From: GCA-001856825 sp038729485
GTDB taxonomy: Archaea; Thermoplasmatota; Thermoplasmata; Thermoplasmatales; GCA-001856825
Direction: 5' to 3'
Assembly (NCBI GenBank): GCA_038729485.1
Contig: JAVYRX010000001.1
Location: 124,001 to 188,000 of the forward strand
Length of the DNA: 64,000 nucleotides
In this document: in pieces, positions 17,420 to 27,614 of the stretch
Layout of the letters: each line of letters opens with the position of its first letter
How positions within the stretch are numbered: position 1 is the first letter of the stretch
Program-made: the position numbers and the translations under genes
The notes under the pieces: generated by a model
Database searches by the model: none
What the model saw: only the letters and a program-made list of their open reading frames with translations
Told to the model about the DNA's origin: nothing

Positions 17420-18695
17420 CTCTGTGCCTGTGGAATGAATATATCACCATACCTGATATAATCATTAAGCTCCCCAGATAGAGTGCTTGAGAACCTAGGG
17501 CAATCATTATAATCAAAGATAAAAGTATTGATGCTATTGGTAGGTACGGAAACAAAGGTACGTTGAATTCTCCTTTAATCGCCCTTCTTCTAATAAGCAT
17601 GACTGCTACGCCTGATAGTGCGTATGAGAAGATTACGCCGAAGTTAGATGCAAGAGCAACATACTTGAGATTTCCGAGGAAAAGTGAAAGAATGGCCAAT
17701 CCCCCTATGATTAGAACAGCCCTCTTTGGGGAGTCTTCCGCTTTTCCCTCAATCCATTTGGGGAATAGGCCGTCTTCGCTCATTTGCAGGAGAGTTCTTG
17801 ATCCCGCTACTATAAGAGACAGTGTCACGGTAAAAGTCGCTACTATCGCAACTGAGCTGACCATTATGGAGATCGCGGCAGGAGCACTTGAGAAACTGAG
17901 AGCCTGTGCTAATGGGTCTGCGGAGTTACTATAGAGCTGCCAAGGCATTATTGCTAGCATTCCCACTACAACCAATATGTACAGTACCGTGCTCACAATG
18001 AGTGATATGAGAATTGCCTTTGGAACGTTTCTGGAACCGTCCTTTACTTCAGGAGTAAGGGTCGCAATAGTGTTGAAACCTGAATATGCAAAAAAGGCTA
18101 GTGACGCTGCTTCCAGTACGCTTAATGGCCCATGAGGGAATAGTGGAAGGAACCTGGACGGAACCCATCTTCCATAAAGTATCGACGAAATGATGAAAAG
18201 CACTAATCCTGCCACGGTGATAATGACTAGAATCTGCTCCACCCTAGCAACCAATTTTATTCCCAAATAGTCGATTATTGTTATAACGACTAGAAAAACA
18301 ACGGATATTCCTATGATGAGGAAGGTGGATTGAGTGTGTAAAAAGGATAAGAGATAAGATGAAAACCCAAGAGTCACTGCAGCCCCTGCGATTGCGTAAG
18401 ATATGCTTCTCAGCCAGCCGACTACAAACCCCAGCGAATCACCCATGGTAACTCTCGTGAATGAGTACAATCCACCGTGAGAAATTATTCTGGATGATAG
18501 ATCTGCGCTGTTAAAAGCTACAGTCATAGCTAGAAAAGCCGTAAAAATAAAGGCTAACATGGCCCCCGGACCAGATTCCTTGATGACGGTTCCTGCAAGA
18601 ACGAATATTCCTGCGCCTATTATGTTACCGAGACCGATTGCAGTGGCTTGCCACAATGTTATTTTTGATCCTTTCACGTGCCCATATTGATGCAT
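17394..18695 (-). CDS. APC-family amino acid permease
   Basis: 433 residues, 12 predicted helices. The first helix carries the APC substrate loop GLGNIIGAGIFVLAGTV, and helix 6 the unwound FFAYSGFNTIATLTPEVKDG segment. Likely an amino acid:proton symporter or exchanger; the substrate cannot be read. It is tail-to-tail with the antiporter gene, and the MFS gene lies upstream across a 44 bp gap in the same direction. Confidence 0.88.
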   Translation of the reverse strand: MHQYGHVKGSKITLWQATAIGLGNIIGAGIFVLAGTVIKESGPGAMLAFIFTAFLAMTVAFNSADLSSRIISHGGLYSFTRVTMGDSLGFVVGWLRSISYAIAGAAVTLGFSSYLLSFLHTQSTFLIIGISVVFLVVITIIDYLGIKLVARVEQILVIITVAGLVLFIISSILYGRWVPSRFLPLFPHGPLSVLEAASLAFFAYSGFNTIATLTPEVKDGSRNVPKAILISLIVSTVLYILVVVGMLAIMPWQLYSNSADPLAQALSFSSAPAAISIMVSSVAIVATFTVTLSLIVAGSRTLLQMSEDGLFPKWIEGKAEDSPKRAVLIIGGLAILSLFLGNLKYVALASNFGVIFSYALSGVAVMLIRRRAIKGEFNVPLFPYLPIASILLSLIIMIALGSQALYLGSLMIISGMVIYSFHRHRVTGIGVRA

Positions 18696-18739
18696 GCTTA
18701 TTATGAATAGTGTTCATTACAATTTGCAAGAAACCATCT

Positions 18740-19927
18740 TCATACGCTCTCATAAGTCATATTTTTAGCTATCTTAACGTTAAAGGCTAGCATCATGAGA
18801 AGTGTTAGAATCATAAACAATATTCCAAGGAAAACCTTGTTGTATCCATACGTATCCATCAGGAAACCGCCTATGGTAGGTACCACTATTCCTATCCCAG
18901 TCATAAATGAAAAGAAATAACTGTTGGCTACGTTTCTCTCTTCAGGTTTATACGATCTCGCCAGTGAAAGTATGGAGAGGGGATAGGTTAGGCCGTGGGG
19001 TATCCCAAGAATTAAAAGTGAGATTGCGAAATATAATATGTTGTTGGAAAAAACCATGAAAAGAATCCCGGTAATTGTAAGTATCATTGCTGCCACCATG
19101 TTTCGTGCAAGTCTTCTTGGAGGCAGGAATGACATTGTAAGCCTGGAAATAAACGAAGAAAGGAAGAATAGAGAGAATAGAATCGAAATGAGTGAGAGGG
19201 AGGCCCCGAATCTTTCGTGCTCGTATATTCCACCGAATGCGACCAATATAGTGAATGGCACGTTGTAAGATATTATGTTTATAAGAGACATTCTAAATCC
19301 CACATTAGAAAGCACCTTTACCTTTATCCTTTGTCTTCCCTCATCTGGAAATGCGAGGAATGGTGAAATGATAAGAGCTATTAGTGCGAATGACGAGAAC
19401 ACCATGAACGACTCCCTTAGTGAGATGAACCTCAGTACGTAACTCTCAACAGCAGGTCCTACAACGAGAGATAGGCTCAATGATACAGTATACAGAGAAA
19501 GAACCATTTCTCTGACTTTTCTTTCATTGAAAAGACCTGCGGATGTCATTATGTTAGGCATTATAAGGCCAAGCGCTGCACCAGAAATTGCGACAAGAAA
19601 CCACAGAGTTATTGAGCTTGCTTTCCAAAATCCTATGAATGTAAAAGCGTAAACGGCCATTGAAGATATGAAAGCAATTCGTCTCTCTTTCGAAGACAGG
19701 CGAGTGTTAATAAGAGACGTTGTTATGAACGTGATAAAATAACTTAAAGCTGTGATTAAACCTACTTCCTTCTGTGAAAAACCGAGGAAATATTTTGCGA
19801 GGAGGGGGGTTGACGTGATCATCATATTATTGCTTGATCTTATGAAAAAAGTTGCAGATAATATAATGAAAATTGCAAAGATTACATTTCTGCCGAAGCT
19901 AAAATGACCTTTTGTTTTTTCTATCAA
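18740..19927 (-). CDS. MFS transporter
   Basis: 395 residues and 12 predicted helices in two bundles of six with the usual short loops (motif A-like NTRLSSKERR after helix 2; SFISRLTMSFLPPRR in the second half). The start is TTG at 19927, overlapping the stop of the DsrE-like gene. GAGGT at 19937-19941 gives a ribosome site 9 bp upstream. Substrate unknown; a drug or sugar-acid exporter is as likely as an importer. Confidence 0.85.
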   Translation of the reverse strand: MIEKTKGHFSFGRNVIFAIFIILSATFFIRSSNNMMITSTPLLAKYFLGFSQKEVGLITALSYFITFITTSLINTRLSSKERRIAFISSMAVYAFTFIGFWKASSITLWFLVAISGAALGLIMPNIMTSAGLFNERKVREMVLSLYTVSLSLSLVVGPAVESYVLRFISLRESFMVFSSFALIALIISPFLAFPDEGRQRIKVKVLSNVGFRMSLINIISYNVPFTILVAFGGIYEHERFGASLSLISILFSLFFLSSFISRLTMSFLPPRRLARNMVAAMILTITGILFMVFSNNILYFAISLLILGIPHGLTYPLSILSLARSYKPEERNVANSYFFSFMTGIGIVVPTIGGFLMDTYGYNKVFLGILFMILTLLMMLAFNVKIAKNMTYESV

Positions 19928-20265
19928 AAAGTAATTACCTCGTACCCGTTGTTTATGTAATGTGCCAGTCTTTCTCCGAAAGGCATTAGCGGCACGTTAA
20001 TAGATTGCAGCTTCAGTTCTACGTCGTATTTCTTTGCTACAAATACGCAAGCAGAATCCAGAGCCCCTGCCTTTACGATCTCGTTAAAAGATTCCTTGGC
20101 ATCTCCTTCAATGTTAGCAACGTACTCTTCGCTCGTTCCAAAAAGGAGAACCTTGACGTCCTCGTATCTCCCGGCTTTTATCTGCCTTGCTATAGTAGTC
20201 AAAGCAAGACTTGCTCGTTCTGGCGTTTCCTTTCCGCTTATCAGAAGAAATAATACCTTTGTCAT
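19924..20265 (-). CDS. DsrE-like protein
   Basis: About 113 residues in a Rossmann-like DsrE fold: MTKVLFLLISGKETPERASL at the N terminus, VKVLLFGTSEEYVA in the middle, a Cys in ALDSACVFVAKKY where DsrE-family sulfur carriers have theirs, and NGYEVITF at the end. A sulfur-transfer role is possible but not shown. The start at 20265 is chosen over an upstream in-frame ATG because a strong TATA box lies 18-27 bp above it. It overlaps the MFS start by 4 bp. Confidence 0.75.
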   Translation of the reverse strand: MTKVLFLLISGKETPERASLALTTIARQIKAGRYEDVKVLLFGTSEEYVANIEGDAKESFNEIVKAGALDSACVFVAKKYDVELKLQSINVPLMPFGERLAHYINNGYEVITF

Positions 20266-20282
20266 GTTTTCATGATTACATA

Positions 20283-20292
20283 AGTATATAAA
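20283..20292 (-). promoter_or_regulatory. TATA box of DsrE-MFS unit
   Basis: Minus strand reads TTTATATACT, close to the archaeal consensus, 18-27 bp above the ATG at 20265. This suggests a leaderless transcript and fixes the start of the DsrE-like gene. Confidence 0.55.
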
Positions 20293-20492
20293 ATATATCT
20301 GTATACTCAAAGTAACTAAAAAATCGAACGATCCAGCTTATGCTAGCCTACTGAAACCTTGAGAGATTGAAAAATGCGATACCTTATTTGAATCTTACCC
20401 CACGTTAGCTACTTTGGGTTTAGGGGATACAAAAAGATATTTGCGGTTGATGACCGAGAAAAACGTATTAACTATGTTAAAATAATACAAGT

Positions 20493-23400
20493 ATGCGTAA
20501 TCTCGCATTTAACCCTGATATCTATGGGGATAAGATAGCCTTCATTTCTGGTGATTCAGTATGGGAATACGATGCTAAGAGGAAATCTTTCAAGCAGCTT
20601 ATAAGCGGATTTGGAGTCATAAACAATTGCAGGTATTTTGATCATGGAAATAAGATAGCTTTCAGGGCAATGTATGGGGAATCCGTGAGCTACTCAGACA
20701 TATTCTCTTATGACATTGAAAGCGGAGCCGTAGAAAGGCTCACATATCTGTCCGGTCCCAGTGTTGCCAGGAGAATGTTCACTGACATAGCGGGGTTTAC
20801 TCCAGAGGGAAACATCGTAATATCTACACCTGTATTTCAACCGTTCGGCTCAATGACATATCTTTATGAGATTAGAGATGGGGGGAGGATATTATATCCT
20901 CTCAACCTCGGACCGGCAATACACATAATTTACTACAAGGATAAAATATACCTTGGCAGGAACACCTCTGATATGCCGCACTGGAAAGGATACAGGGGAG
21001 GCACGAGAGGAAAGATATGGGCCGGTACTATAGAGACTGGTTTTAACAAATTGGTGGATTTAGAGTATCATATCTCATCTCCCGTAATAGTCAATGATAG
21101 GATCTACTTTATTTACGACGGTGGAAAGCAAGGACAAATATATTCCGTCGACCTTGATGGGAGGGATCTCAGGATGCACACCAATTTTGAGGAATATTAC
21201 CCGCGCCATCTAAACACGGATGGCAGGAAAATTGCGTTCTCTATGGGTGCCAAAATATATACTTTTGATCCTGCGGATGAAAGCATTGATGAAATCCCAG
21301 TGAAAACGTTATACGGTAAATTAAACGAAGGGGTAATTTCAATTACAAAAAATATTGAAAATTTTGACGTGAATGATGATAATTTTGTCTCAATAGTGAG
21401 TAGAGGCAGGGGGATCATCACCAATGACAATTCGAGCCTGAGCATCAATATAGATGAGAATTTGAGATTGAGAAAGGCTGTATTTTTGGACAACAATAGA
21501 ATTCTTTACGTAATGGGCGACAAAGAAGGGGATACGCTCACCATCTTTGATTACAGCAATGGAAGAAAGTACGGGATAAACTACAATTTTGGCAACATAT
21601 ATCAGGTGACGCCATCGAAAGACGGCAAGCTTATTGCTGTGTCGAACGATCAATTTGAGTTACATCTTATAAATACTGAAACTGGAGAGGCTAGACTCGT
21701 GGACAAAAGCAGAGAGGATATAATAACGGATTTCGACGTATCTTCAGATTCTTCATACTTAGCGTACAGTTTTCCAACAAAGAGGACGTTTTTTGGTGGA
21801 TATTCCCAGAGATTTATCAGAATATACGATATTAAAGAAAACAGAACCTACGATTTGACGAGCGACCTCTCCAACGATTTCAGCCCTGCCTTCAGTCCTA
21901 ACGGAGAATACCTCTACTTTCTATCATCTAGAGATCTCGACCCGGTCCAGGATAAAATTACGTTTAATTTCAGTTTTCCATTCGTCACGAAACCCTACGT
22001 GATCCCTTTGAAAGAGGGTGGCATTAATCCTATGAAAAAAGACGTTATGTCGCTCCAGAGCAAGGAAGATAAATTCGACCTAGAAGGGGCAAAACTTAGG
22101 GTTCAATCGCTTGACATACCTCCTTTGGACTACAGGAGAATTGTACCTCTTGAAGACGGGCTCATCCTCTATGAAATGCCAATCCATGGCGAATTTGACT
22201 CTTATTACCTTGGCGTTCCAGAGAAAGGAAACATTGAATTCTTCGATTTTTCAAAGAAGGAGGTAACGGGAATTAGAAAAAATATCGTCGCATTTTCTGT
22301 TTCCCAAAATAGAAAGAGAATTATTTTCAAAACGGCGGATAACAAAATTGCATTGCTTGACGTCGGAAAACTGAAGAGCGGCGAAGGCTCCGCACGCAAC
22401 CCGAATGACGATGCCAAAACTCTAAACACCGAAGGTCTCACAATGATAATAGAACCCTCAAAAGAATACTTACAGATGTTTGATGAAACCTGGAAGATGA
22501 TGAGGGATCATTACTGGGACAAAACCAAGGCAGAGAAAATCTCAAAAAATATTTACGAAAAATACCGAAGACTCGCAAATTTAGCGAGGACACGATTTGA
22601 CCTCAGTTTAGTCATAAATGAAATGATAGGGGAATTCAGGACATCACACTGTTACGAGATGGGAGGTGAATTCACCGCATTCGACCTGCCTAAATCGGGA
22701 ACTCTCGCAGCGGATTTTGATTCATCTTCCAACGGATTAATCATCAAAAAGATTTACTTCGGCGACGTTACAAATGACAAAGAGAAATCTCCGCTGTGCT
22801 TGATGGGAGTAAGCGAAGGCGATGTTATAAAGGAAATAGACGGAGTTACGGTAGGTAACAGGCATCCCAATTATTTTCTGCTCGGAAAGGGAGGAAAGAC
22901 CATAAGACTTAAACTGCAGAAGCCTGAGGGAAAGGAAAGGCTAGTTCTAGCCAATGTGTTGGAACAGGATAGATACATAAGATACAGATCCTGGGTTGAA
23001 AGTAACAGGGAATACGTTCACAGGAAAAGCGGTAACAGGATAGGATACGTGCATATTCCAGACATGGGAATGATGGGACTAAACGAATTCTTCAGATTGT
23101 ACGTGAATGAAAGCTCCTACGAATCCCTGATAGTGGACGTAAGGTACAATGGAGGCGGATTCGTTTCTCAGATAATCCTCGAGAAGATAAAATCTGAGAG
23201 GCTGGGCTATGATAAACCAAGATATGGAACATTGCATCCATATCCAGTAAACTCCGTTGTTTCAGGAATAGTAGCGATAACCAATGAATACGCCGGTTCT
23301 GATGGTGACATCTTCAGCTATTCATTCAAACTCATGAAGATAGGTAAACTTATCGGAACGAGAACGTGGGGCGGAGTAGTTGGCATAAATCCTCTGAGAA

Positions 23401-23627
23401 AGCTAATAGACGGAACCGTCGTTACTCAACCTGAATATTCGTTCTGGTTCAAGGGTGCCGGATTCGGAGTTGAGAATTACGGGGTTGATCCTGACATTGA
23501 AGTTGAGATTAAACCTGAGGACTACGCTTCTGGAAGAGATCCGCAACTTGATATGGCTATAAAGATCCTGGAAGACCAAATGAAAGGAAAGCAGGAGAAA
23601 CTGCCTGAGGAGCTCATTTCACAATAG
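20493..23627 (+). CDS. tri: tricorn protease
   Basis: Giant self-compartmenting serine protease that trims peptides released by the proteasome. The 1044-residue length and order match the Thermoplasma enzyme: a six-bladed then a seven-bladed beta-propeller in residues 1 to about 650, a C1 helical region, a PDZ domain (near 770-830, EGDVIKEIDGVTVG) and a C2 protease core. The catalytic Ser is Ser936 in YAGSDGDIF (codon at 23298) and the His is His719 in RTSHCYEM; a Glu near the C terminus completes the site. No signal peptide; cytosolic. It stands alone between gaps on both sides and likely has its own promoter. Confidence 0.97.
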   Translation: MRNLAFNPDIYGDKIAFISGDSVWEYDAKRKSFKQLISGFGVINNCRYFDHGNKIAFRAMYGESVSYSDIFSYDIESGAVERLTYLSGPSVARRMFTDIAGFTPEGNIVISTPVFQPFGSMTYLYEIRDGGRILYPLNLGPAIHIIYYKDKIYLGRNTSDMPHWKGYRGGTRGKIWAGTIETGFNKLVDLEYHISSPVIVNDRIYFIYDGGKQGQIYSVDLDGRDLRMHTNFEEYYPRHLNTDGRKIAFSMGAKIYTFDPADESIDEIPVKTLYGKLNEGVISITKNIENFDVNDDNFVSIVSRGRGIITNDNSSLSINIDENLRLRKAVFLDNNRILYVMGDKEGDTLTIFDYSNGRKYGINYNFGNIYQVTPSKDGKLIAVSNDQFELHLINTETGEARLVDKSREDIITDFDVSSDSSYLAYSFPTKRTFFGGYSQRFIRIYDIKENRTYDLTSDLSNDFSPAFSPNGEYLYFLSSRDLDPVQDKITFNFSFPFVTKPYVIPLKEGGINPMKKDVMSLQSKEDKFDLEGAKLRVQSLDIPPLDYRRIVPLEDGLILYEMPIHGEFDSYYLGVPEKGNIEFFDFSKKEVTGIRKNIVAFSVSQNRKRIIFKTADNKIALLDVGKLKSGEGSARNPNDDAKTLNTEGLTMIIEPSKEYLQMFDETWKMMRDHYWDKTKAEKISKNIYEKYRRLANLARTRFDLSLVINEMIGEFRTSHCYEMGGEFTAFDLPKSGTLAADFDSSSNGLIIKKIYFGDVTNDKEKSPLCLMGVSEGDVIKEIDGVTVGNRHPNYFLLGKGGKTIRLKLQKPEGKERLVLANVLEQDRYIRYRSWVESNREYVHRKSGNRIGYVHIPDMGMMGLNEFFRLYVNESSYESLIVDVRYNGGGFVSQIILEKIKSERLGYDKPRYGTLHPYPVNSVVSGIVAITNEYAGSDGDIFSYSFKLMKIGKLIGTRTWGGVVGINPLRKLIDGTVVTQPEYSFWFKGAGFGVENYGVDPDIEVEIKPEDYASGRDPQLDMAIKILEDQMKGKQEKLPEELISQ

Positions 23628-23809
23628 TTTCTGTTCAGAGGGCTTTGTAAGGTGGTAGGTCACATCTCTGGTACAATGCCATATCAAAACACCTTAAGGC
23701 GGGGCTTCAAACCGAGGATTTCACTTTTTTTAATTAAGCATCTGCCTGGTGTTCCGCTGCAACGTTCTTTATACCTTTACCTCACCGCCCCATTTAGAGC
23801 CGAATGGGT

Positions 23810-24707
23810 TTAGTACATGAATGCTGCCAGTATAAGAACAAACACAAAAGCAACTATTATGTAAGCGACATACCAGGACATCGAGCTGTTCATAATTTTG
23901 AATGTTATGAAGCGTGCAAATGATCTATAGAATCTTCCGGATGCAAGGATGAAATCCCAAAATATGTTTCGAACCCCGTCTTCTCTCTCGGGTTCTTCAG
24001 GGAATGGTCTTAGCAATTCCCCCAGCATTATTCGAATGTTGTTGGAATAGGCAAATGAAGTATATTCGGAGTCCATCGTCAATCATCCCTAATTCCATAA
24101 GTCCGGAACTCTCCACGGGCAATCTTCCGCTTTCAAAGATGAAGAGCATGAAGAAGGCAACTATGGCAAATATGTGGTCTAGATCCAGGTAAGAGGATGG
24201 ATGAGCTATAAGAAAGTTATTGGTAACGTAAGGATTGTTTGTTCCTGTTATCAAGGCCACGCTAAAGAATACAGTTATGAGAGTTGCTTCGGACAGATAG
24301 TTGAATGAAACAGATCTAGCCACGCTCATTGTTGTGAAGTTGCTGCCACTGTCCATGGCGGCGAGATATTTCAAGAAGGCAGCCAAGGAGAAGAGAAGAG
24401 CGCCTCCCAGGAAATCCACTGTTGCAGTGAAATAGATGGGAGCAGATACAATGACTGGAATAACAAGAGATATAAGGCAATATATAGCAAAAACGACGTA
24501 AGGAACAGCCACGAAGACGAATCCTGAATTTCTAGTTATCAATGTCTCCTTCTTTAGCAATTTTACAATGTCATAATAGGGTTGGAAAATACTGGGTCCT
24601 TTCTTTAACTCTATCTTGCTCTTCAACGAGCTATAGATCCCTGCAACTAGAGGGGATAAGAGAATGACTCCAAGGAACTGTATGATCGTATTTTCGACTG
24701 GTCCCAT
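23810..24707 (-). pseudogene. hyfC/hycD-like hydrogenase membrane subunit, frameshifted
   Basis: Homologue of formate-hydrogenlyase subunit 4 (NuoH superfamily membrane subunit). The first frame (24707 to 23997) gives helices and the family motif FIFESGRLPVESSGLMELGMIDD, then runs into unrelated residues and stops. From about 24080 the protein continues in another frame (DSEYTSFAYSNN onward) to a final membrane helix and a stop at 23810. Removing one G of the GATGGACTCC stretch (minus strand) joins them into about 298 residues, a normal length. No hydrogenase or other hyf genes flank it. It is a decayed gene, a sequencing error or, less likely, a recoding site. Confidence 0.78.
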
Positions 24708-24929
24708 CTACTACCTCACCCTATATCGAGTGAGGCTCCATCATCCCATACAAGGCGGTTCAGGTATTTCCTACGGAGGGGCCATTCCGTTTTGCCTGCC
24801 TTGATTGTTGAGCAATATATTATTTTTTCTTACCTGCTTGATCTATGGGTCTTTTTGATCAACGCTTCATCTGTATTACCTCATTTATGGCTATAAGAAT
24901 AAACGGGTCAAGGCATGACAAAAATCTCT

Positions 24930-25835
24930 CTAGCGATTGATGCTTTCATCTGCCGCCATCCTTATTCGTTTCTCAGCCATTTCTGCATACTCGCAATCTA
25001 TTTCATAACCAACGTAATGGCGATTCAACTTAATTGCAGCCACTGCCGTTGTTCCACTACCGATGAAAGGATCAAGCACTATTTCACCTTCAAAGGTGTA
25101 CAGCTTGATGCATCTCGCGGGAAGCTCAATAGGAAATGGGGCAGGATGACCAATTTTTGTAGCTGATTCCGCGTTGAACGTCCACACGCTCTTCGTGAGC
25201 TTAGCAAATTCGTCCTTTGACATAGTGGAAACCATCCTATCTTTGATTCCACGCGTGAACGTTTCCTTTGAAAATATCAAGACATACTCGTGAGAATCCC
25301 TGAGGACCGGGTTCTTGGCTGACATGTATGTCCCCCATGCTATGGAAGAGCTGGCAGTGGCCCCTTTGTCCCAGATAACTTCTCCTCTCATCAGAAAGCC
25401 TATATTGAGTAGATCCTCTATTATAAAAGCATGAAGGGGGATGTAAGGAGTTCTGCCTAAATTTGCGATGTTTATGCAAATCCTACCACCAGGAACCAAT
25501 ACTCTGTAGACTTCCTTCCATATGGACGATAAAAAAGACCTGTATTCGTCAAATGACATTTCCTTATCATACAGCTTTCCTACATTATATGGGGGCGAGG
25601 TAACGGCCAGATGAATGCTCCTGTCAGGTAATTCTTCCATTCTCTCTGAAGATTTGCAAAATATCTTATCTATAACACTGGCGGAAACTGGATTCTCTTC
25701 AAAGTTCACATTTGAATTTCCTCTTGATAGTCCATCGTAAAGCTTGCTTCGGTAAAATTTAGATGAGTTGTGATTAAATCTGCTAGGGCTGCCGAACGAA
25801 CTAGTCTTAGACCCACCTTTTCTTCTACTATTCAT
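24930..25835 (-). CDS. DNA methyltransferase, TSPPYN beta class
   Basis: About 301 residues of the N4-cytosine/N6-adenine DNA methyltransferase family. Catalytic motif IV is VTSPPYN near residue 80 and comes before the SAM-binding motif I, LDPFIGSGTT near residue 255, the beta-class order. The first 55 residues are basic and low in structure. The frame opens with TTG at 25844; the ATG at 25835 is preferred, with GGTG just upstream. No restriction endonuclease gene is adjacent, so it is an orphan methylase with a regulatory or protective role. The recognition sequence cannot be told. Confidence 0.88.
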   Translation of the reverse strand: MNSRRKGGSKTSSFGSPSRFNHNSSKFYRSKLYDGLSRGNSNVNFEENPVSASVIDKIFCKSSERMEELPDRSIHLAVTSPPYNVGKLYDKEMSFDEYRSFLSSIWKEVYRVLVPGGRICINIANLGRTPYIPLHAFIIEDLLNIGFLMRGEVIWDKGATASSSIAWGTYMSAKNPVLRDSHEYVLIFSKETFTRGIKDRMVSTMSKDEFAKLTKSVWTFNAESATKIGHPAPFPIELPARCIKLYTFEGEIVLDPFIGSGTTAVAAIKLNRHYVGYEIDCEYAEMAEKRIRMAADESINR

Positions 25836-26657
25836 GGTCACCAACCCCGCCGATCAGTTCTTTTCTCGAAAGAAGCATATTTTACTGGTCTTTTTATGCA
25901 TTTTACCCCTATCAACTTTGTTCCATTATCTAATGCGATATCGCCGGGAGAGTTGCTGCAAATTCTGTCTATTCGAAACTAGTTTAACATCTGACTCTCC
26001 AGAACGAGGCATGGCGGGAACAGTTTCACGCCTTGGCTACGAGATTTGTATTTTAACTGCGAATCAGCGACACTTTGCGTGATGAATTACCTAGTCTCCA
26101 ATTCCGAACACACTTGACCTTTTCCAGATAAACTTACAAAAGTTGGGAGAAAGAATGAGCAGGAACTTGATGTCCCTCGCAAAATAACCATATGAGATTT
26201 ATGGATTTATTCTGCATAACCTCAGAGATGCCTTCATAAGCCCCTGATAAATGGAACGTAAATTTCGCGGATCAGAAGCGAACCTTTTGCACAAAACGAC
26301 GTTATAACAAGCATGGAAGATACAGATGAAATTATACTTTAAATCCAAAGGAATTGAGCAAAGGAGTGCCATCGCACCTTTCAGAGGCAAGCCAATGTTC
26401 TAACTAGAAATTCTAACTGTTCCTTACTTTAAATTCTGTCGCTTGAAGATGATCACGCGGTGGTTTGCTGGAGATATTAGTGGGATGTATAAATCACATG
26501 AAGCCATGGACGGGAGCTCTTTGTCGTTTGAATCACGGTAGCTTCTTTCTACATATTCACATTACGGCATGCGTTTAATATCTCCCTTGTGAATTAACGG
26601 GGAAAAAGTGCTATAATGCCTAATGAAGGAGATGGAAAATTTCGTTAAAACAAGAGG
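25836..26657. other. gene-poor region
   Basis: About 820 bases with many stops in all frames. The short frames present (up to about 82 codons) have odd composition and no start signals. I see no tRNA, no clear C/D-box RNA, no terminal inverted repeats and no transposase remnant. It lies between an orphan methylase and a frameshifted orphan gene, which together look like decayed accessory DNA. Confidence 0.5.
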
Positions 26658-27255
26658 ATGCCTAAGACTAGTAAGGCAACCAGCAACAATCCAAATAACT
26701 CCCGGGAAACAGTAGTTTCTAATACTCAAGATGACTGCGATACTTGGGATTTAAGCAAATTGCCACCCCCAAAGTCTGACTGGGAAAGAGAAATAGATCC
26801 ACTCATTGCTGAAATAGAACGAGAATGCAGGAGAAATAAGCAACCTGTTAAGGTTGACTTTAAACCTGCCTGCAGGCTTTATGTACGACTGTTTTGTTAT
26901 AAGAAGAGCAGGGAAGCCAGGATACTAAACGAATATACCAAAACCTGGACTGAAGTCAAGGGATGCTCTCTGTGAAATATACAGCCATAATTCCGATGAA
27001 GAACACAATGAGTTTATTGACCTTGCGTTTGATCTCTCGACAAGTAGGCTTTATGTCATCCGCTACATTGTTGTAATGAAAGATGAAGATGACCTCTATG
27101 AGCAGTACCGCTATGAGAAGTATCATGAATGTAACCTAAGCGATTACGGCGCAGACTGCATGGAGCTAGGTCTGTGGATGTGCCTGGAACATTCTATCCG
27201 GCTACCATTGGGTAGGAGAGTTGATATAATCACCAGCAGAATGAACGAAGAGTAA
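26658..27255 (+). pseudogene. frameshifted gene of unknown function
   Basis: Two frames that together read as one protein of about 198 residues. The first (26658-26975) starts at ATG below GAGG and ends at a TGA; its C-terminal half looks like real protein (WEREIDPLIAEIERECRR; ACRLYVRLFCYKKSREAR). From about 26940 the +1 frame is open to a TAA at 27253-27255 and also looks coding (EHNEFIDLAFDLSTSRLYVI; GADCMELGLWMCLEHSIRLP). That second part has no ATG until 27076. A one-base indel near 26930-26970 explains it. No family recognised; Cys-rich for its size. Could also be a sequencing error. Confidence 0.55.
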
Positions 27256-27520
27256 CGAGTAACCTTCTAATGTAATCCTTTGCATATGTCCTAAGAAAGG
27301 ATATCGCGGCATCAGCATTCCAAGTTATTTAGTCTTCCTCACTTCAGTGGGATTTTCCTTTACAGGCAATTCACTTAGGAATCTCCTCTGGTTATTCCTT
27401 CCAAATTTATGGCCAGTTTTCAAGTCGTCGAATGCCCGAATTGAGGATAAATCAAATGAGAATTGCCATATTGGTTTAATTCCCGTCTCTATAGCTCCCG
27501 GCTTTAAAATTAATAGCGAA

Positions 27521-27593
27521 CGCCCCGAACGGGATTTGAACCCGTGTCACGAGCTCGACAGGCTCGTATGATAGGCCACTACACTATCGGGGC
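27521..27593 (-). tRNA. tRNA-Asp (anticodon GTC)
   Basis: On the minus strand the acceptor GCCCCGA pairs with TCGGGGC. The anticodon stem CGAGC/GCTCG encloses CTGTCGA with GTC as anticodon, and the T arm is ACGGG-TTCAAAT-CCCGT. The discriminator is G, as expected for Asp. No intron. Confidence 0.95.
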
Positions 27594-27614
27594 TCTGGTT
27601 CGTATTTAATGACT

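Noticed and set aside
24708..24830. Fragment of an upstream hydrogenase gene next to hyfC
   Set aside because: The one open minus-strand stretch (about 37 codons ending at a TGA) shows no HyfB or other hydrogenase motif.
25834..26082. 82-codon plus-strand frame over the methylase promoter
   Set aside because: It overlaps the start region of the methylase, has no family features and poor codon pattern.
26081..26125. GTGATGA resembling a C box of a C/D guide RNA
   Set aside because: No CTGA D box at a suitable distance and no terminal stem.
26199..26390. 63-codon minus-strand frame in the gene-poor region
   Set aside because: Composition is not protein-like, no promoter or ribosome site, and it starts and ends among random stops.
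27347..27571. 74-codon plus-strand frame
   Set aside because: It runs into the tRNA-Asp gene from the opposite strand and is an accident of it.
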